The notes under the pieces: generated by a model | Told to the model about the DNA's origin: nothing | What the model saw: the letters and a program-made list of their open reading frames with translations, nothing else | The model's database searches: none | Part shown: positions 1-7,843 of the stretch, piece after piece | Layout: each line of letters begins with the position of its first letter | Position numbering within the stretch: position 1 is the stretch's first letter | Translations under genes and position numbers: made by a program | NCBI GenBank assembly: GCA_016936075.1 | Contig: JAFGPS010000136.1 | Location: 1 to 33,522, forward strand | Length of the DNA stretch: 33,522 nt | DNA from: Sedimentisphaerales bacterium | GTDB taxonomy: Bacteria; Planctomycetota; Phycisphaerae; Sedimentisphaerales; Anaerobacaceae | Direction: 5' to 3'

Positions 1-29
1 ATTCTATCATCCAGTGGATTAAGTTTCAT
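1..29 (-). CDS. groES: GroES co-chaperonin, N-terminal fragment
   Basis: Only the first ten codons are inside the window. On the minus strand an AAGGAG-type ribosome binding site (plus-strand positions about 34-40) precedes an ATG at 29-27, and the reading starts Met-Lys-Leu-Asn-Pro-Leu-Asp-Asp-Arg. This matches the very characteristic start of GroES (Asn/Arg-Pro-Leu-x-Asp-Arg), the heptameric lid of the GroEL chaperonin. It lies 91 nt downstream of groEL on the same strand, so the two are probably co-transcribed, but in the order groEL-groES instead of the usual groES-groEL. The call rests on few residues plus context. Confidence 0.75.
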
Positions 30-120
30 AACTCACTCCTTGTCTATTATTAGTTATGTTAGTTGTTATTTTTTATAAACATTATTTATAGTAAAATTAA
101 AATAATTTTCACGAAACGGA

Positions 121-1821
121 TTACATCATACCCATACCGCCCATGCCTGGCATTCCGCCCATGCCACCCATTCCTGGCATGCCGCCCATACCCATTCCTG
201 GATCCATTCCACCAGGAGGCATTTGCATATCATCATTTTCTTTTGGTTTTTCTGAAACAACACAATCAGTTGTTAGTAGTAAACCAGCTATGCTAACTGC
301 GTTTTGCATTGCAATTCTTGTTACTTTTGCAGGATCGATTACACCGGCCTCAATCAGGTCTTCGTATTTATCAGTGTTTGCATTATATCCAAAGCCGCCT
401 TTACCTTCTGCGATTTTATTTACAACAAGGTTCGGAGTTGCACCTGCGTTTTCAGCGATATAGTAGCAGGGCATTGTCAGAGCTTTTGCAAGAATATTTG
501 CACCAGTTTGCTCGTCACCTTCGAGTTTTAATTTCCTGACTGCTTCGACACAACGGATAAGAGCGACTCCGCCACCGGGAACTATGCCTTCTTCGATAGC
601 AGCTCTTGTTGCGTGAAGTGCATCTTCGATTCTTGCTTTGATTTCTTTCATTTCGGCTTCACTTGCAGCGCCAACGTTGATTTGTGCTACGCCGCCGGTT
701 AATTTTGCAAGTCTTTCCTGAAGTTTTTCACGATCATAGTCGCTTGTTGTAATTTTAACTTCATCCTTAATTTGATTAATTCTTGCATTAATATCTTCCT
801 GGCTGCCTGCTCCTTCGATAATGATTGTCTTATCGTTATCGATAGTTACTTTTTTGGCTTGTCCAAGCTGCTTGATTCCGATATTTGTAACATCAATACC
901 GAGGTCTTTGAATACTGGTTCGGCTCCGGTCAATACTGCGATATCCTGAAGCATTGCTTTTCTTCTATCGCCGTAGCCGGGAGCTTTTACTGCCGCGACT
1001 TCAATTATGCCTTTAAGCTTATTGACTACAAGAGTAGCAAGTGCTTCGCTTTCTACATCTTCAGCGATAATCAAAAGAGGTTTTTTAGCTTTTGCAACTT
1101 TTTCCAGTAAAGGAATCAGTTTTGTTACGCTGCTGATTTTATCTTCGTGAATGAGAATAAAAGGTTTTTTAAGTTCACAAACCATATTTTCTTTATCTGT
1201 CGCGAAATGCGGAGATAGATAGCCGCGATCAAACTGCATACCTTCGACGAAATCTATGGTTGTCTCGAAGCTCTTTCCTTCTTCAACAGAAATAACGCCG
1301 TCTATACCGACTTTTTGGAATGCTTCGGCCATTTTTTTGCCTATTTCCACATCATTATTAGCTGAAATAGAAGCGATATTTATAATGTCATCTGCTTTTG
1401 TAATATCGATTGGTTTAGCAAGCTTCATTAGCTGTTCTGCAACAGCTTTAGCGGCTTTTTGCATACCGCGATTAAGAGCCATTGAGTCAGCTCCAGCGAC
1501 GAGGTTTTTGCATGCTTCTTTGAAAATTGCTTCAGTTAAAACTGTAGCTGTTGTCGTACCATCACCGGCTATTTTTGAGGTTTTACTCGCTGCTTCTTTA
1601 ACTAATTTAGCACCGAGGTTCTCATTTTTGTTAATAAGGTCAACTTCTTCAGCAACTGTTACGCCATCCTTTGTTACAGTAGGACCGCCCCAGCCTTTAT
1701 CGATTACTGCATTTCGACCTCGAGGGCCAAGGGTTACTCTTACGGCCGCTGCGAGCTTTTCAACTCCTGCAAGCAGACTGGCTCGTGCTTCTGACTCAAA
1801 TGCCAATTCTTTGACTGCCAT
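121..1821 (-). CDS. groEL: Chaperonin GroEL (Hsp60)
   Basis: A 566-residue type I chaperonin, the ATP-driven cytoplasmic folding cage that works with GroES. Full length for the family. The N-terminal equatorial part carries the Leu-Gly-Pro-Arg-Gly-Arg-Asn segment (about residues 31-37) and the nucleotide-binding Gly-Asp-Gly-Thr-Thr-Thr at 86-91; the second equatorial part has Gly-Ile-Val-Pro-Gly-Gly-Gly. The tail (about 530-566) is the Gly-Gly-Met-rich C-terminus typical of bacterial GroEL. The start is supported by an AAGGAGG site at plus-strand 1831-1837, 9 nt upstream. No CIRCE element (inverted repeat of HrcA) is visible upstream, so heat regulation may differ. groES follows downstream rather than preceding. 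Identification is near certain. Confidence 0.98.
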   Translation of the reverse strand: MAVKELAFESEARASLLAGVEKLAAAVRVTLGPRGRNAVIDKGWGGPTVTKDGVTVAEEVDLINKNENLGAKLVKEAASKTSKIAGDGTTTATVLTEAIFKEACKNLVAGADSMALNRGMQKAAKAVAEQLMKLAKPIDITKADDIINIASISANNDVEIGKKMAEAFQKVGIDGVISVEEGKSFETTIDFVEGMQFDRGYLSPHFATDKENMVCELKKPFILIHEDKISSVTKLIPLLEKVAKAKKPLLIIAEDVESEALATLVVNKLKGIIEVAAVKAPGYGDRRKAMLQDIAVLTGAEPVFKDLGIDVTNIGIKQLGQAKKVTIDNDKTIIIEGAGSQEDINARINQIKDEVKITTSDYDREKLQERLAKLTGGVAQINVGAASEAEMKEIKARIEDALHATRAAIEEGIVPGGGVALIRCVEAVRKLKLEGDEQTGANILAKALTMPCYYIAENAGATPNLVVNKIAEGKGGFGYNANTDKYEDLIEAGVIDPAKVTRIAMQNAVSIAGLLLTTDCVVSEKPKENDDMQMPPGGMDPGMGMGGMPGMGGMGGMPGMGGMGMM

Positions 1822-2312
1822 AATTATTTGCCTCCTTAAATATTCAGGCTTATAAAAGTTTATATTGTTATTTTTTGCATAATTTATACTATATCAGCAA
1901 ATAATATACCAGTAATTACTTTGAGAGCTATGTCTTTTTGGTTAATATCTTTAACGGTAGTGTTGACATGTACTTAAGAAGAATAAAATTTGAAATACGG
2001 TATTTCTTGGCAACTTTTAGAATCTGTCGGAATGCCATTTTTGACAAATATCAGGTTTAATCTCAGCCAACTTGACAGGTTAAAAAATATATAAAATCTA
2101 AATCATTCGTAACATCTTGCCTACAAAGAGATTAAGTAAATTGCCGAGCAGATAAGCAAGAAATATTGAATAATATAGAGTTTTTTATCAACATTCATCA
2201 ACTCTCGTGCGCCATTGTTTATAAATAGAGATTCCATATTTTAAAAATGAATTAGTAAATTATTTGATAATAAATAGCTGGGAAAATGACTGAGAAAAGA
2301 TGGGAAACATTG

Positions 2313-2328
2313 AAAAATCGCGATTTTT
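2313..2328. repeat. Perfect 16-nt palindrome
   Basis: AAAAATCG followed directly by CGATTTTT, an exact inverted repeat with no spacer, in the region upstream of the precursor gene. It could be a binding site for a dimeric regulator; it has no loop and so is unlikely to work as an RNA hairpin. Function is unknown. Confidence 0.4.
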
Positions 2329-2377
2329 AATGTTACAAAAATGTGAAAATATGGACTATATAGAAAGGAGGCTGAAT

Positions 2378-2407
2378 ATGTTTCTCAAATTCATGGATGA
2401 TTGGTAA
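2378..2407 (+). CDS. Possible 9-codon leader or mini-ORF
   Basis: A very strong AAAGGAGG site (2364-2371) lies 6 nt before an ATG that opens a 9-residue frame (Met-Phe-Leu-Lys-Phe-Met-Asp-Asp-Trp) ending in TAA. It sits about 90 nt before the precursor gene. A Shine-Dalgarno this good is uncommon in the window, which is why it is listed, but so short a frame can occur by chance. It might be a leader peptide or the stub of a lost gene. No function is proposed. Confidence 0.25.
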   Translation: MFLKFMDDW

Positions 2408-2495
2408 AGAAATTGTTTTAAATTGATCTTTATGGATGGATGCATTTAGTATCTTATAGAGAATTTATTTAACAAACTTTATAAATGGAGAAAAT

Positions 2496-2972
2496 ATGAA
2501 ATACATTAAATCAAAAAAATGGACTTTCTTATGTTTCGTTTTATGCGCAATAGCAGGAAGTTTAATAATTTTCCCTGCCCAAGGAGAGAAACGACTTCTA
2601 AATGAAGACGAGATGTCTGAAATTATTGGTGCTTATCCTGCTTGTGCAAGGTGTGAAGATTTCTGTGTATCTTATGGTTCAAGTGAATCTTGTATAGAAG
2701 GTGGAGGTGATGGTTGTGAAACCAATTGGCCATTATGCGAAGCATCATACTGGTCCGCTACTAATACCGGTTCTGTTACAATATACAGATGCAGATTAGA
2801 TCCTTCAGAGGGTACTATAAATTGTGAAGAAATTGAAGGAACAGGAACTCCCCCAACATGCAACAGTGTATCAGCCTGTGTATGTATGTGGCAAACAGAA
2901 TATTGGGATTGGCGATGCAAGGATCATGATTATGGTGATAAATCAAGCTGGGGTAATTGTGTTCCTGATTAA
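2496..2972 (+). CDS. Cys-rich secreted precursor with double-glycine-like leader
   Basis: A 158-residue protein not recognised as a named family. Residues 1-30 form a Sec signal peptide (Lys-rich start, hydrophobic core, Ala-Gln-Gly end). Immediately after it comes Leu-Leu-Asn-Glu-Asp-Glu-Met-Ser-Glu-Ile-Ile-Gly-Ala (about 34-46), which has the hydrophobic/acidic pattern and Gly-Ala end of double-glycine leaders cut by C39 peptidases. The remainder (about 112 residues) holds 13 cysteines and many Trp, Tyr and acidic residues, suggesting a disulfide-rich extracytoplasmic product. The start has GGAG 7-10 nt upstream. A strong hairpin follows the stop, and a secreted C39-type peptidase is two genes downstream, which supports a precursor-protease relation (inference). 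Odd: such leaders normally lack a Sec signal. Confidence 0.75.
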   Translation: MKYIKSKKWTFLCFVLCAIAGSLIIFPAQGEKRLLNEDEMSEIIGAYPACARCEDFCVSYGSSESCIEGGGDGCETNWPLCEASYWSATNTGSVTIYRCRLDPSEGTINCEEIEGTGTPPTCNSVSACVCMWQTEYWDWRCKDHDYGDKSSWGNCVPD

Positions 2973-3039
2973 TAATATTTAAATAATCGAAAAAGTAAAC
3001 GAGCTTAGATTAATATTATTAAATATTACAAATTAGTAA

Positions 3040-3084
3040 ATCCGGTTGTTTAACTTATATTTATATTAAGTTAAACAACCGGAT
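3040..3084 (+). terminator. 18-bp hairpin, terminator or attenuator
   Basis: A perfect 18-bp stem (arms 3040-3057 and 3067-3084) with a 9-nt AT loop, placed between the precursor stop and the next gene. Only a short T stretch follows (ATATTTT), so it may be a leaky terminator or an mRNA-stabilising 3' hairpin that lets the precursor be made in excess over the downstream genes. Confidence 0.65.
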
Positions 3085-3121
3085 ATTTTAAGATATGATT
3101 TAATTTAGAATTGGAGAGAAA

Positions 3122-4447
3122 ATGTGCAAATACAATAGTATAACTACGTTCTTTATGAAATCAAATTATATAAAATATTGGGCTATTATATATAGTTTAA
3201 TATTGATTGTGTTTTTTACATCGGGTTTAAAAGTCCAAGCAGAGAATATCCCAAGCTATACTGATATTAAAGGTGCTATTGAGACTGCTTATCTTACTCG
3301 TTCTGACTTTCTTCTCAACGCCAAAGGTATTGCTAATATCACACTATCTCGAGAAGAAACATCTCCAGGAAAAGCTAAAACAATTGAAGAAGATATCTCA
3401 AATAAACTCGGATTCAGTCAGGACTCATTTAAAACTTCAGGAAATGGTATATGGTCTGTTGAATGGTACCAAAAAGGTTCAAAACGACGTTATGATATCG
3501 AAGTTCCTTCTTCTGAAGAAAGTTCCATAGAAAGACCATTTCTTCTTCCACAAAAGAAGAACTTTGCTATAGATCCAGAAAAAAGTATTTATTATGATAT
3601 ACTTGGTGAAAATGCATACATTAACAAATCACCTCGTGAAATGGCCAATCCACTGAGTTTACTAAATAATTTTGATATTAGTAAATTGTATAAATTTAGC
3701 GATTGCAGTTTACCAGAATTGTTTTACAGATTAGATAATATAGATAAGACTGAATGGCAATACCAAATCACTGAAGATAAAATTGAAGCAACACATTGTA
3801 TAAAGATAGAAATAGTGGTTAAAAAAATGGCACGCTATAATTTTTGGATTGTACCAGAATTATCGTATTCACTTATCAAAGGGCAGCTATTTCTAACGAT
3901 ACAAGGAGTAGAAAAACTTGCCGAAAGCTATGAAGCCAAATATGAAAAATCAAAATCAGAAGAAATATGGTTATTGAGTGACCTTAAAGTTGAGTACAAT
4001 CAGGATCGTTCGTTTAATGAAAAAATGGAAGTTCAACTTACAAATACCGAAATTGGAATCGAAATACCAGATGAAACATTCACTTTTGAAGGATTAGGCG
4101 TACCTTTGGGTACCAAAGTCCTTGACAAATCTCTTGGTGGACAGCCGCTCGAGTATTATTATGGTTCATTCCCAATTGGTAAGGTGGATAATTTTGCTGA
4201 AAATATCCTTAAACAACAAAACGATAAAAAACAAGAAAATGTCTTAGAAGAAACCGTTGAAGAACAACTACCTGTTGAGGTACAATCCAATACAGATTCT
4301 ATTGAAAAAAATACTTTGGGAGCTATAAACAGTGATCCTAAAAAGGGATACTTATGGATTCTATTTGGAACTCTCATAATATCAGGAATAGTTGTTATTT
4401 CATTTTTCATGCGCAAAACAAATATTTCCACTAAGATAAAGGAGTAA
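3122..4447 (+). CDS. Exported protein with C-terminal membrane anchor
   Basis: A 441-residue protein of unrecognised family. The N-terminus has an uncleaved or cleaved signal sequence (hydrophobic about residues 20-37, ending Val-Gln-Ala-Glu). The body is a beta-rich domain with alternating charged strands, loosely reminiscent of LolA/RseB-type lipoprotein-binding folds (weak inference), and includes a Pro-Leu-Gly-Thr-Lys-Val segment near residue 335. A hydrophobic helix at about 411-430 followed by basic residues would anchor it in the inner membrane with most of the protein outside. GGAGAG lies just upstream of the chosen ATG; Met12 is an alternative start. It is 5 nt from the C39-DUF1573 gene and so is in the same operon. 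Confidence 0.8.
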   Translation: MCKYNSITTFFMKSNYIKYWAIIYSLILIVFFTSGLKVQAENIPSYTDIKGAIETAYLTRSDFLLNAKGIANITLSREETSPGKAKTIEEDISNKLGFSQDSFKTSGNGIWSVEWYQKGSKRRYDIEVPSSEESSIERPFLLPQKKNFAIDPEKSIYYDILGENAYINKSPREMANPLSLLNNFDISKLYKFSDCSLPELFYRLDNIDKTEWQYQITEDKIEATHCIKIEIVVKKMARYNFWIVPELSYSLIKGQLFLTIQGVEKLAESYEAKYEKSKSEEIWLLSDLKVEYNQDRSFNEKMEVQLTNTEIGIEIPDETFTFEGLGVPLGTKVLDKSLGGQPLEYYYGSFPIGKVDNFAENILKQQNDKKQENVLEETVEEQLPVEVQSNTDSIEKNTLGAINSDPKKGYLWILFGTLIISGIVVISFFMRKTNISTKIKE

Positions 4448-4452
4448 TCTTA

Positions 4453-5910
4453 ATGAGAAACTGGAAACATTTATTAATAATATTGATTCTTAATGTAGTT
4501 AGTCTGACTATACCCAATTCAGTACTATTTGCTGGAACAAATACAATAATAATTGATCAAAATAGTTTATTACCTGGAGGTAATGTTACCTGCGGTAGTC
4601 AATGTCTTTATCTTTTTTGTAAACTTAAAGGTATATCTATAAATATTGATGATTTACTTAAAACAGTCCCTCATCACCAGGATGGAGCTTCAATGCTTAA
4701 TCTTAAAAAAGCCGCTGAGAGTTTGGGTTTAACAAGTAATGGTTACAAAGTCGATTTCGATGGTTTGAAAAAGCTTCCTCTGCCAGCAATTATTCATCTA
4801 AATGAATCTCATTATCTGCTTCTTCTTGAGGTGGGGAAGAATAAAGTAAAATTAGCAGATACCTCAACAAGAAGTGTATTTGAAACAGGAAGAAAAGAAT
4901 TTATTAATGAGTGGAGCGGTTATGTACTTACACTTGAGATACCTGATAATTCAGATATCATAAAGCTTTCCGAAAAAGGTGAAACAATTTATATACAAAA
5001 ACCGATTTGGGATTTGGGTAAAAGCCCAAGCGGAAAAACATATAACCATTCTTTTACATTAATTAATGCAGGGAAAGAGCCTTTGGAAATACTCGATGTA
5101 AAGACGAGTTGTGGATGTACTGTACCTGAATATACCAAAAGTCCCATTCCTCCTGGAAGTAAATCTGAATTAAATGTAACAATGTATTCTGAAGGTAGGT
5201 CGGGTCCATATTCAGGCCAAATCATTGTTAAAACAAATAGCAAAGATTATCCACTGCTCACAATGGATATCAAAGCTGAATTCAAACTTTACCAGGGAAA
5301 CATTTCTGTATTCCCTCAGAATATCGTCTGGGAAGAGATTTTAAAAGGAAAAGAAGTTTCTCAAAAGGTCAAAGTATTAAGACATGGAGAAGATCCTTTA
5401 AATTTTATCAGGGCTACTTGTGATATTCCTAATATTAAAGTAAATATTATTGAAAATGCCAAACGAGCAAATTTAGAATCTAATAAATATGTTGAACTTG
5501 ATTTGGTAGTAAGTAATAAAATGCCAATAGGTGAATTTCATGGTTTCCTTGAGATAGAAACTAAACATTCCAAATATCCTACAATTAAAATCTCTATTGA
5601 AGGTAACGTTGGAACTGGAATCCATGCTGAACCACGAGTTATTTTTTTGAGTTTGAAAAATAATACAAATAAACGATCAATCACCTTAAAAAGTGAAATA
5701 GACGAACCATTCAAAATAATTAACACATCCCTAAATCCTACAGATTTCCCAGGTAAAGTAACTTATTCAAAGATTAATGATTCACAATGGGAGATAAATT
5801 TTGAAGTTAATGGTCCATTATCAAAAGGAATAATGAATGGAAGCATCGTTATAAATACAGATATTGATGATACGCCGCAAATTACAATTCCAGTAACAAT
5901 TACACAATAG
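4453..5910 (+). CDS. Secreted C39-like cysteine peptidase with DUF1573 repeats
   Basis: A 485-residue exported protein. Residues 1-28 are a signal peptide. Residues about 30-165 resemble a C39 (double-glycine) peptidase: Cys47 in Thr-Cys-Gly, His120 in Ser-His-Tyr-Leu-Leu-Leu, and Asp136 in Ala-Asp-Thr fit the catalytic triad order; an oxyanion Gln at the usual spacing before the Cys is not obvious (Gln36 is further away). From about 183 there is a DUF1573 domain (Trp-Asp-Leu-Gly, then Ser-Cys-Gly-Cys-Thr), an Ig-like fold, followed by two more degenerate beta domains. C39 domains usually sit in the cytoplasm on ABC exporters; this one has neither transporter nor cytoplasmic location. AAAGGAG precedes the ATG. 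Its likely substrate is the nearby leader-bearing precursor (inference). Confidence 0.85.
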   Translation: MRNWKHLLIILILNVVSLTIPNSVLFAGTNTIIIDQNSLLPGGNVTCGSQCLYLFCKLKGISINIDDLLKTVPHHQDGASMLNLKKAAESLGLTSNGYKVDFDGLKKLPLPAIIHLNESHYLLLLEVGKNKVKLADTSTRSVFETGRKEFINEWSGYVLTLEIPDNSDIIKLSEKGETIYIQKPIWDLGKSPSGKTYNHSFTLINAGKEPLEILDVKTSCGCTVPEYTKSPIPPGSKSELNVTMYSEGRSGPYSGQIIVKTNSKDYPLLTMDIKAEFKLYQGNISVFPQNIVWEEILKGKEVSQKVKVLRHGEDPLNFIRATCDIPNIKVNIIENAKRANLESNKYVELDLVVSNKMPIGEFHGFLEIETKHSKYPTIKISIEGNVGTGIHAEPRVIFLSLKNNTNKRSITLKSEIDEPFKIINTSLNPTDFPGKVTYSKINDSQWEINFEVNGPLSKGIMNGSIVINTDIDDTPQITIPVTITQ

Positions 5911-5959
5911 TAGAAAAAATCGTCAAATTAAAAGTGTCTTTCAGGTATAATAGAATTAA

Positions 5960-6037
5960 TCTTGATTTTGATATATTCTTCTGATTGATTATTTATTTTG
6001 GATAAGCCAAAAATGGGAAATTTATCTAAAATCAAGA
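5960..6037. repeat. Widely spaced inverted repeat
   Basis: Arms 5960-5973 and 6023-6037 are complementary over 14 bp with a single unpaired T, separated by about 49 nt. It lies between the C39 operon and the UGA-containing gene and is followed by a T-rich stretch (6046-6051), so it could help end transcription of the upstream operon. Evidence is only the pairing. Confidence 0.35.
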
Positions 6038-6188
6038 ATATTTAGGGATTTTTTAATAATTTTCATAAAAAAACAAAAAAAAACTGTTACATTTTGTTGA
6101 TTTATACGTCCTTATATATGTAATCTATATGAATAGAGATGGTTCGTCTATAAATAATATTACGAATCTTAATTTGGAGGCCATAAGA

Positions 6189-7691
6189 ATGGCAAAAAAA
6201 ACTATTATTTGGCTTGCAGCGAGTTTTGTTCTGTGCAGTTCATTCGGCGGAACAATATACGCCCAGAATGAGCAGTGGCTGCAATATCACTCTGCCCGGG
6301 AACTGAATTTGGTGGGAATCAGTTCAACCACGAAATTATTGGAACTCAGTGATAAACAACCTACCGATGTTGACTTGCCTAAGTTCACAGGAGATAGCCA
6401 GTATTTCACTAAGTGGATGACTCCAATGGTTGAAAAGGGATTTCTTTGGATCGCACTGGATAGAAGCCATAAGTTAGGAATGTATGATATTCTTTATATT
6501 GACTCTAATGGTGACGGCCAGCTTGCGGACGAAGAGCCGATAAGGCAATACCGTATGGAACAAACCAGTTCATATTTCGGTCCTGTAAAGGTTGTTTTCA
6601 AATTAGCGGATGGACCAACATCTTATCATCTTAACTTTAGGTATTATGGTTATGATGATACGAAAAGACTTTATGTTTCTACTGGCGGCTGGTATCAGGG
6701 AGAAGTTGATATAGATGGCCAGAAACAACAGTGTGTCTTACTGGATTATAATGCAAATGGAACGTTTAACGACAAGGCACTTGTCCCTGAAAACTCCGAT
6801 AGAATTAGAATAAGCAATTCAACTGACTCGAAGGATACAAGTTTTGTAGGTAATTATGTTCAGATAAATAATAAATTCTACGAGCCTGAAATTGCACGCG
6901 ATGGAGCTTTTATAAAGTTAGCCGAAGCGAAGGACATAAAATATGGGAAAATCCGACTCCCGGAGAGTGTGACAGAAATCAAGGCAGGGGGTATGAACGG
7001 CCAATTTACTGTTGAGCCTGAAAATGGAATCGGTACGTTGCCTGTAGGGAAATACAGAATTAATGGCTGGATTGTTAAGCGAGAAGATGATAAAGGTTCG
7101 AAGTGGGAACTTGAAGGTTTGCAAAGTCAATCTAAAGGCCTTTTCGATATTAAGGAAGATGAAGAGATTGCACTGGAAATTGGCGAGCCAATTATTTCAA
7201 CTGTAGCCGCTTCATATCGGGAAGGAAGCTACGCTTTTAGCCAGCAGCTTAAAGGAAAGAACGGCGAGAATATTAATCTCAAACGTAACGGCTCAAGGCC
7301 GCAGGCGCCGCAATTAAATATTAAAAATAAAGACGGCACATATGATAGAACTTATACGTTCTCCTATGGCTGAGGTGGTACATGCTCGCTCACGTGGCGT
7401 GAGCCTTCAAATGTCAAGGGACCATTCACCGCAACAATTAATATTGGCGGCCCATTCAAGGTTGAAAGTGAACCTTACAAGTTGCCGGAAAGAAAAAAGG
7501 TTGCTGCTAAACCTGTAGAAAATAAGACTACAGGCACGGCTAAGCAAGCGACCGTTCAGGAAGATAGCGAGGATAATATTCCTGAACCACTGGCTCAGAC
7601 GGAAAAGAATAATCTTTTACCGACTATTATTGTTTTATCTATTGTGATTGGATGCGTCGCAATAGTATCAGCCAGCAAAAAGATAACTTAA
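6189..7691 (+). CDS. Putative selenoprotein, exported and membrane-anchored, UGA at codon 395
   Basis: A 500-residue protein if the in-frame TGA at 7371-7373 is read as selenocysteine. The ATG at 6189 has TTTGGAGG 8 nt upstream and opens a signal peptide ending Tyr-Ala-Gln; an upstream ATG at 6129 would place this ribosome site inside the gene and is rejected. A calcium-loop-like Asp-Ser-Asn-Gly-Asp-Gly is at 105-110. After the UGA the same frame stays open for 106 codons, with Gly-Gly-Thr-Cys directly following (giving Sec-Gly-Gly-Thr-Cys, a likely redox pair), then a beta domain, a Lys/Glu linker and a membrane helix at about 474-495. A hairpin at SECIS distance follows the UGA, and selC is in this window. 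The family is not recognised; a pseudogene with a stop mutation is the alternative. Confidence 0.8.
7371..7404 (+). promoter_or_regulatory. In-frame UGA with bacterial SECIS-like hairpin
   Basis: The UGA (7371-7373) is followed by 14 nt and then a perfect 7-bp stem GCTCACG / CGTGAGC (7388-7394 and 7398-7404) with apical loop TGG. The loop begins 21 nt after the UGA. The published bacterial SECIS pattern (hairpin in the coding region, loop about 16-37 nt from UGA, a G in the first two loop bases) is satisfied. It would bind SelB to deliver Sec-tRNA. Confidence 0.75.
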
Positions 7692-7843
7692 TGTAAATCT
7701 TTTCGGTTTTCTATAATGGTTAAAGAATCAGTCAAAAAAAGCTGATAGAGAGATTTGTGCGCATTTTTAGACATTTAACAAGCAGAATTTAAAGCGAAAA
7801 ATGTTAAAGAATATCCATAGCTAATATTTTCGGGAGAATTATT

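Larger units (their letters stand above)
1822..2495. other. Intergenic region between divergent groEL and precursor gene
   Basis: This stretch separates the divergent groEL and secreted-precursor genes and must hold both promoters. It is AT-rich. Visible items are the groEL ribosome binding site (1831-1837), a perfect 16-nt palindrome at 2313-2328 and a very short ORF with a strong ribosome binding site at 2378-2407. A possible promoter for the precursor gene is TTGATC about 2423-2428 with TAGTAT 18 nt further on, but it is weak. No larger conserved gene is seen. Confidence 0.6.

Noticed and set aside
772..1110. Plus-strand open frames within groEL and similar shadows
   Set aside because: They are antisense to a well-conserved gene, with no ribosome sites and no protein-like features.
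1840..2100. CIRCE operator of groEL
   Set aside because: No TTAGCACTC / GAGTGCTAA pair is present.
6129..6188. Upstream ATG as start of the selenoprotein candidate
   Set aside because: It would put the strong TTTGGAGG site within the gene and give a poor signal peptide; ATG 6189 fits both.
7371..7373. UGA read as Trp through an altered genetic code
   Set aside because: UGA ends several complete genes in this window (17429, 20242, 27023), so it is a normal stop; selective recoding with a SECIS fits better.
7482..7691. Separate 69-residue gene starting at TTG
   Set aside because: It is in the same frame as 6189-7370, has no ribosome site, and the frame is open back to the UGA at 7371; it is the C-terminal part of one protein.
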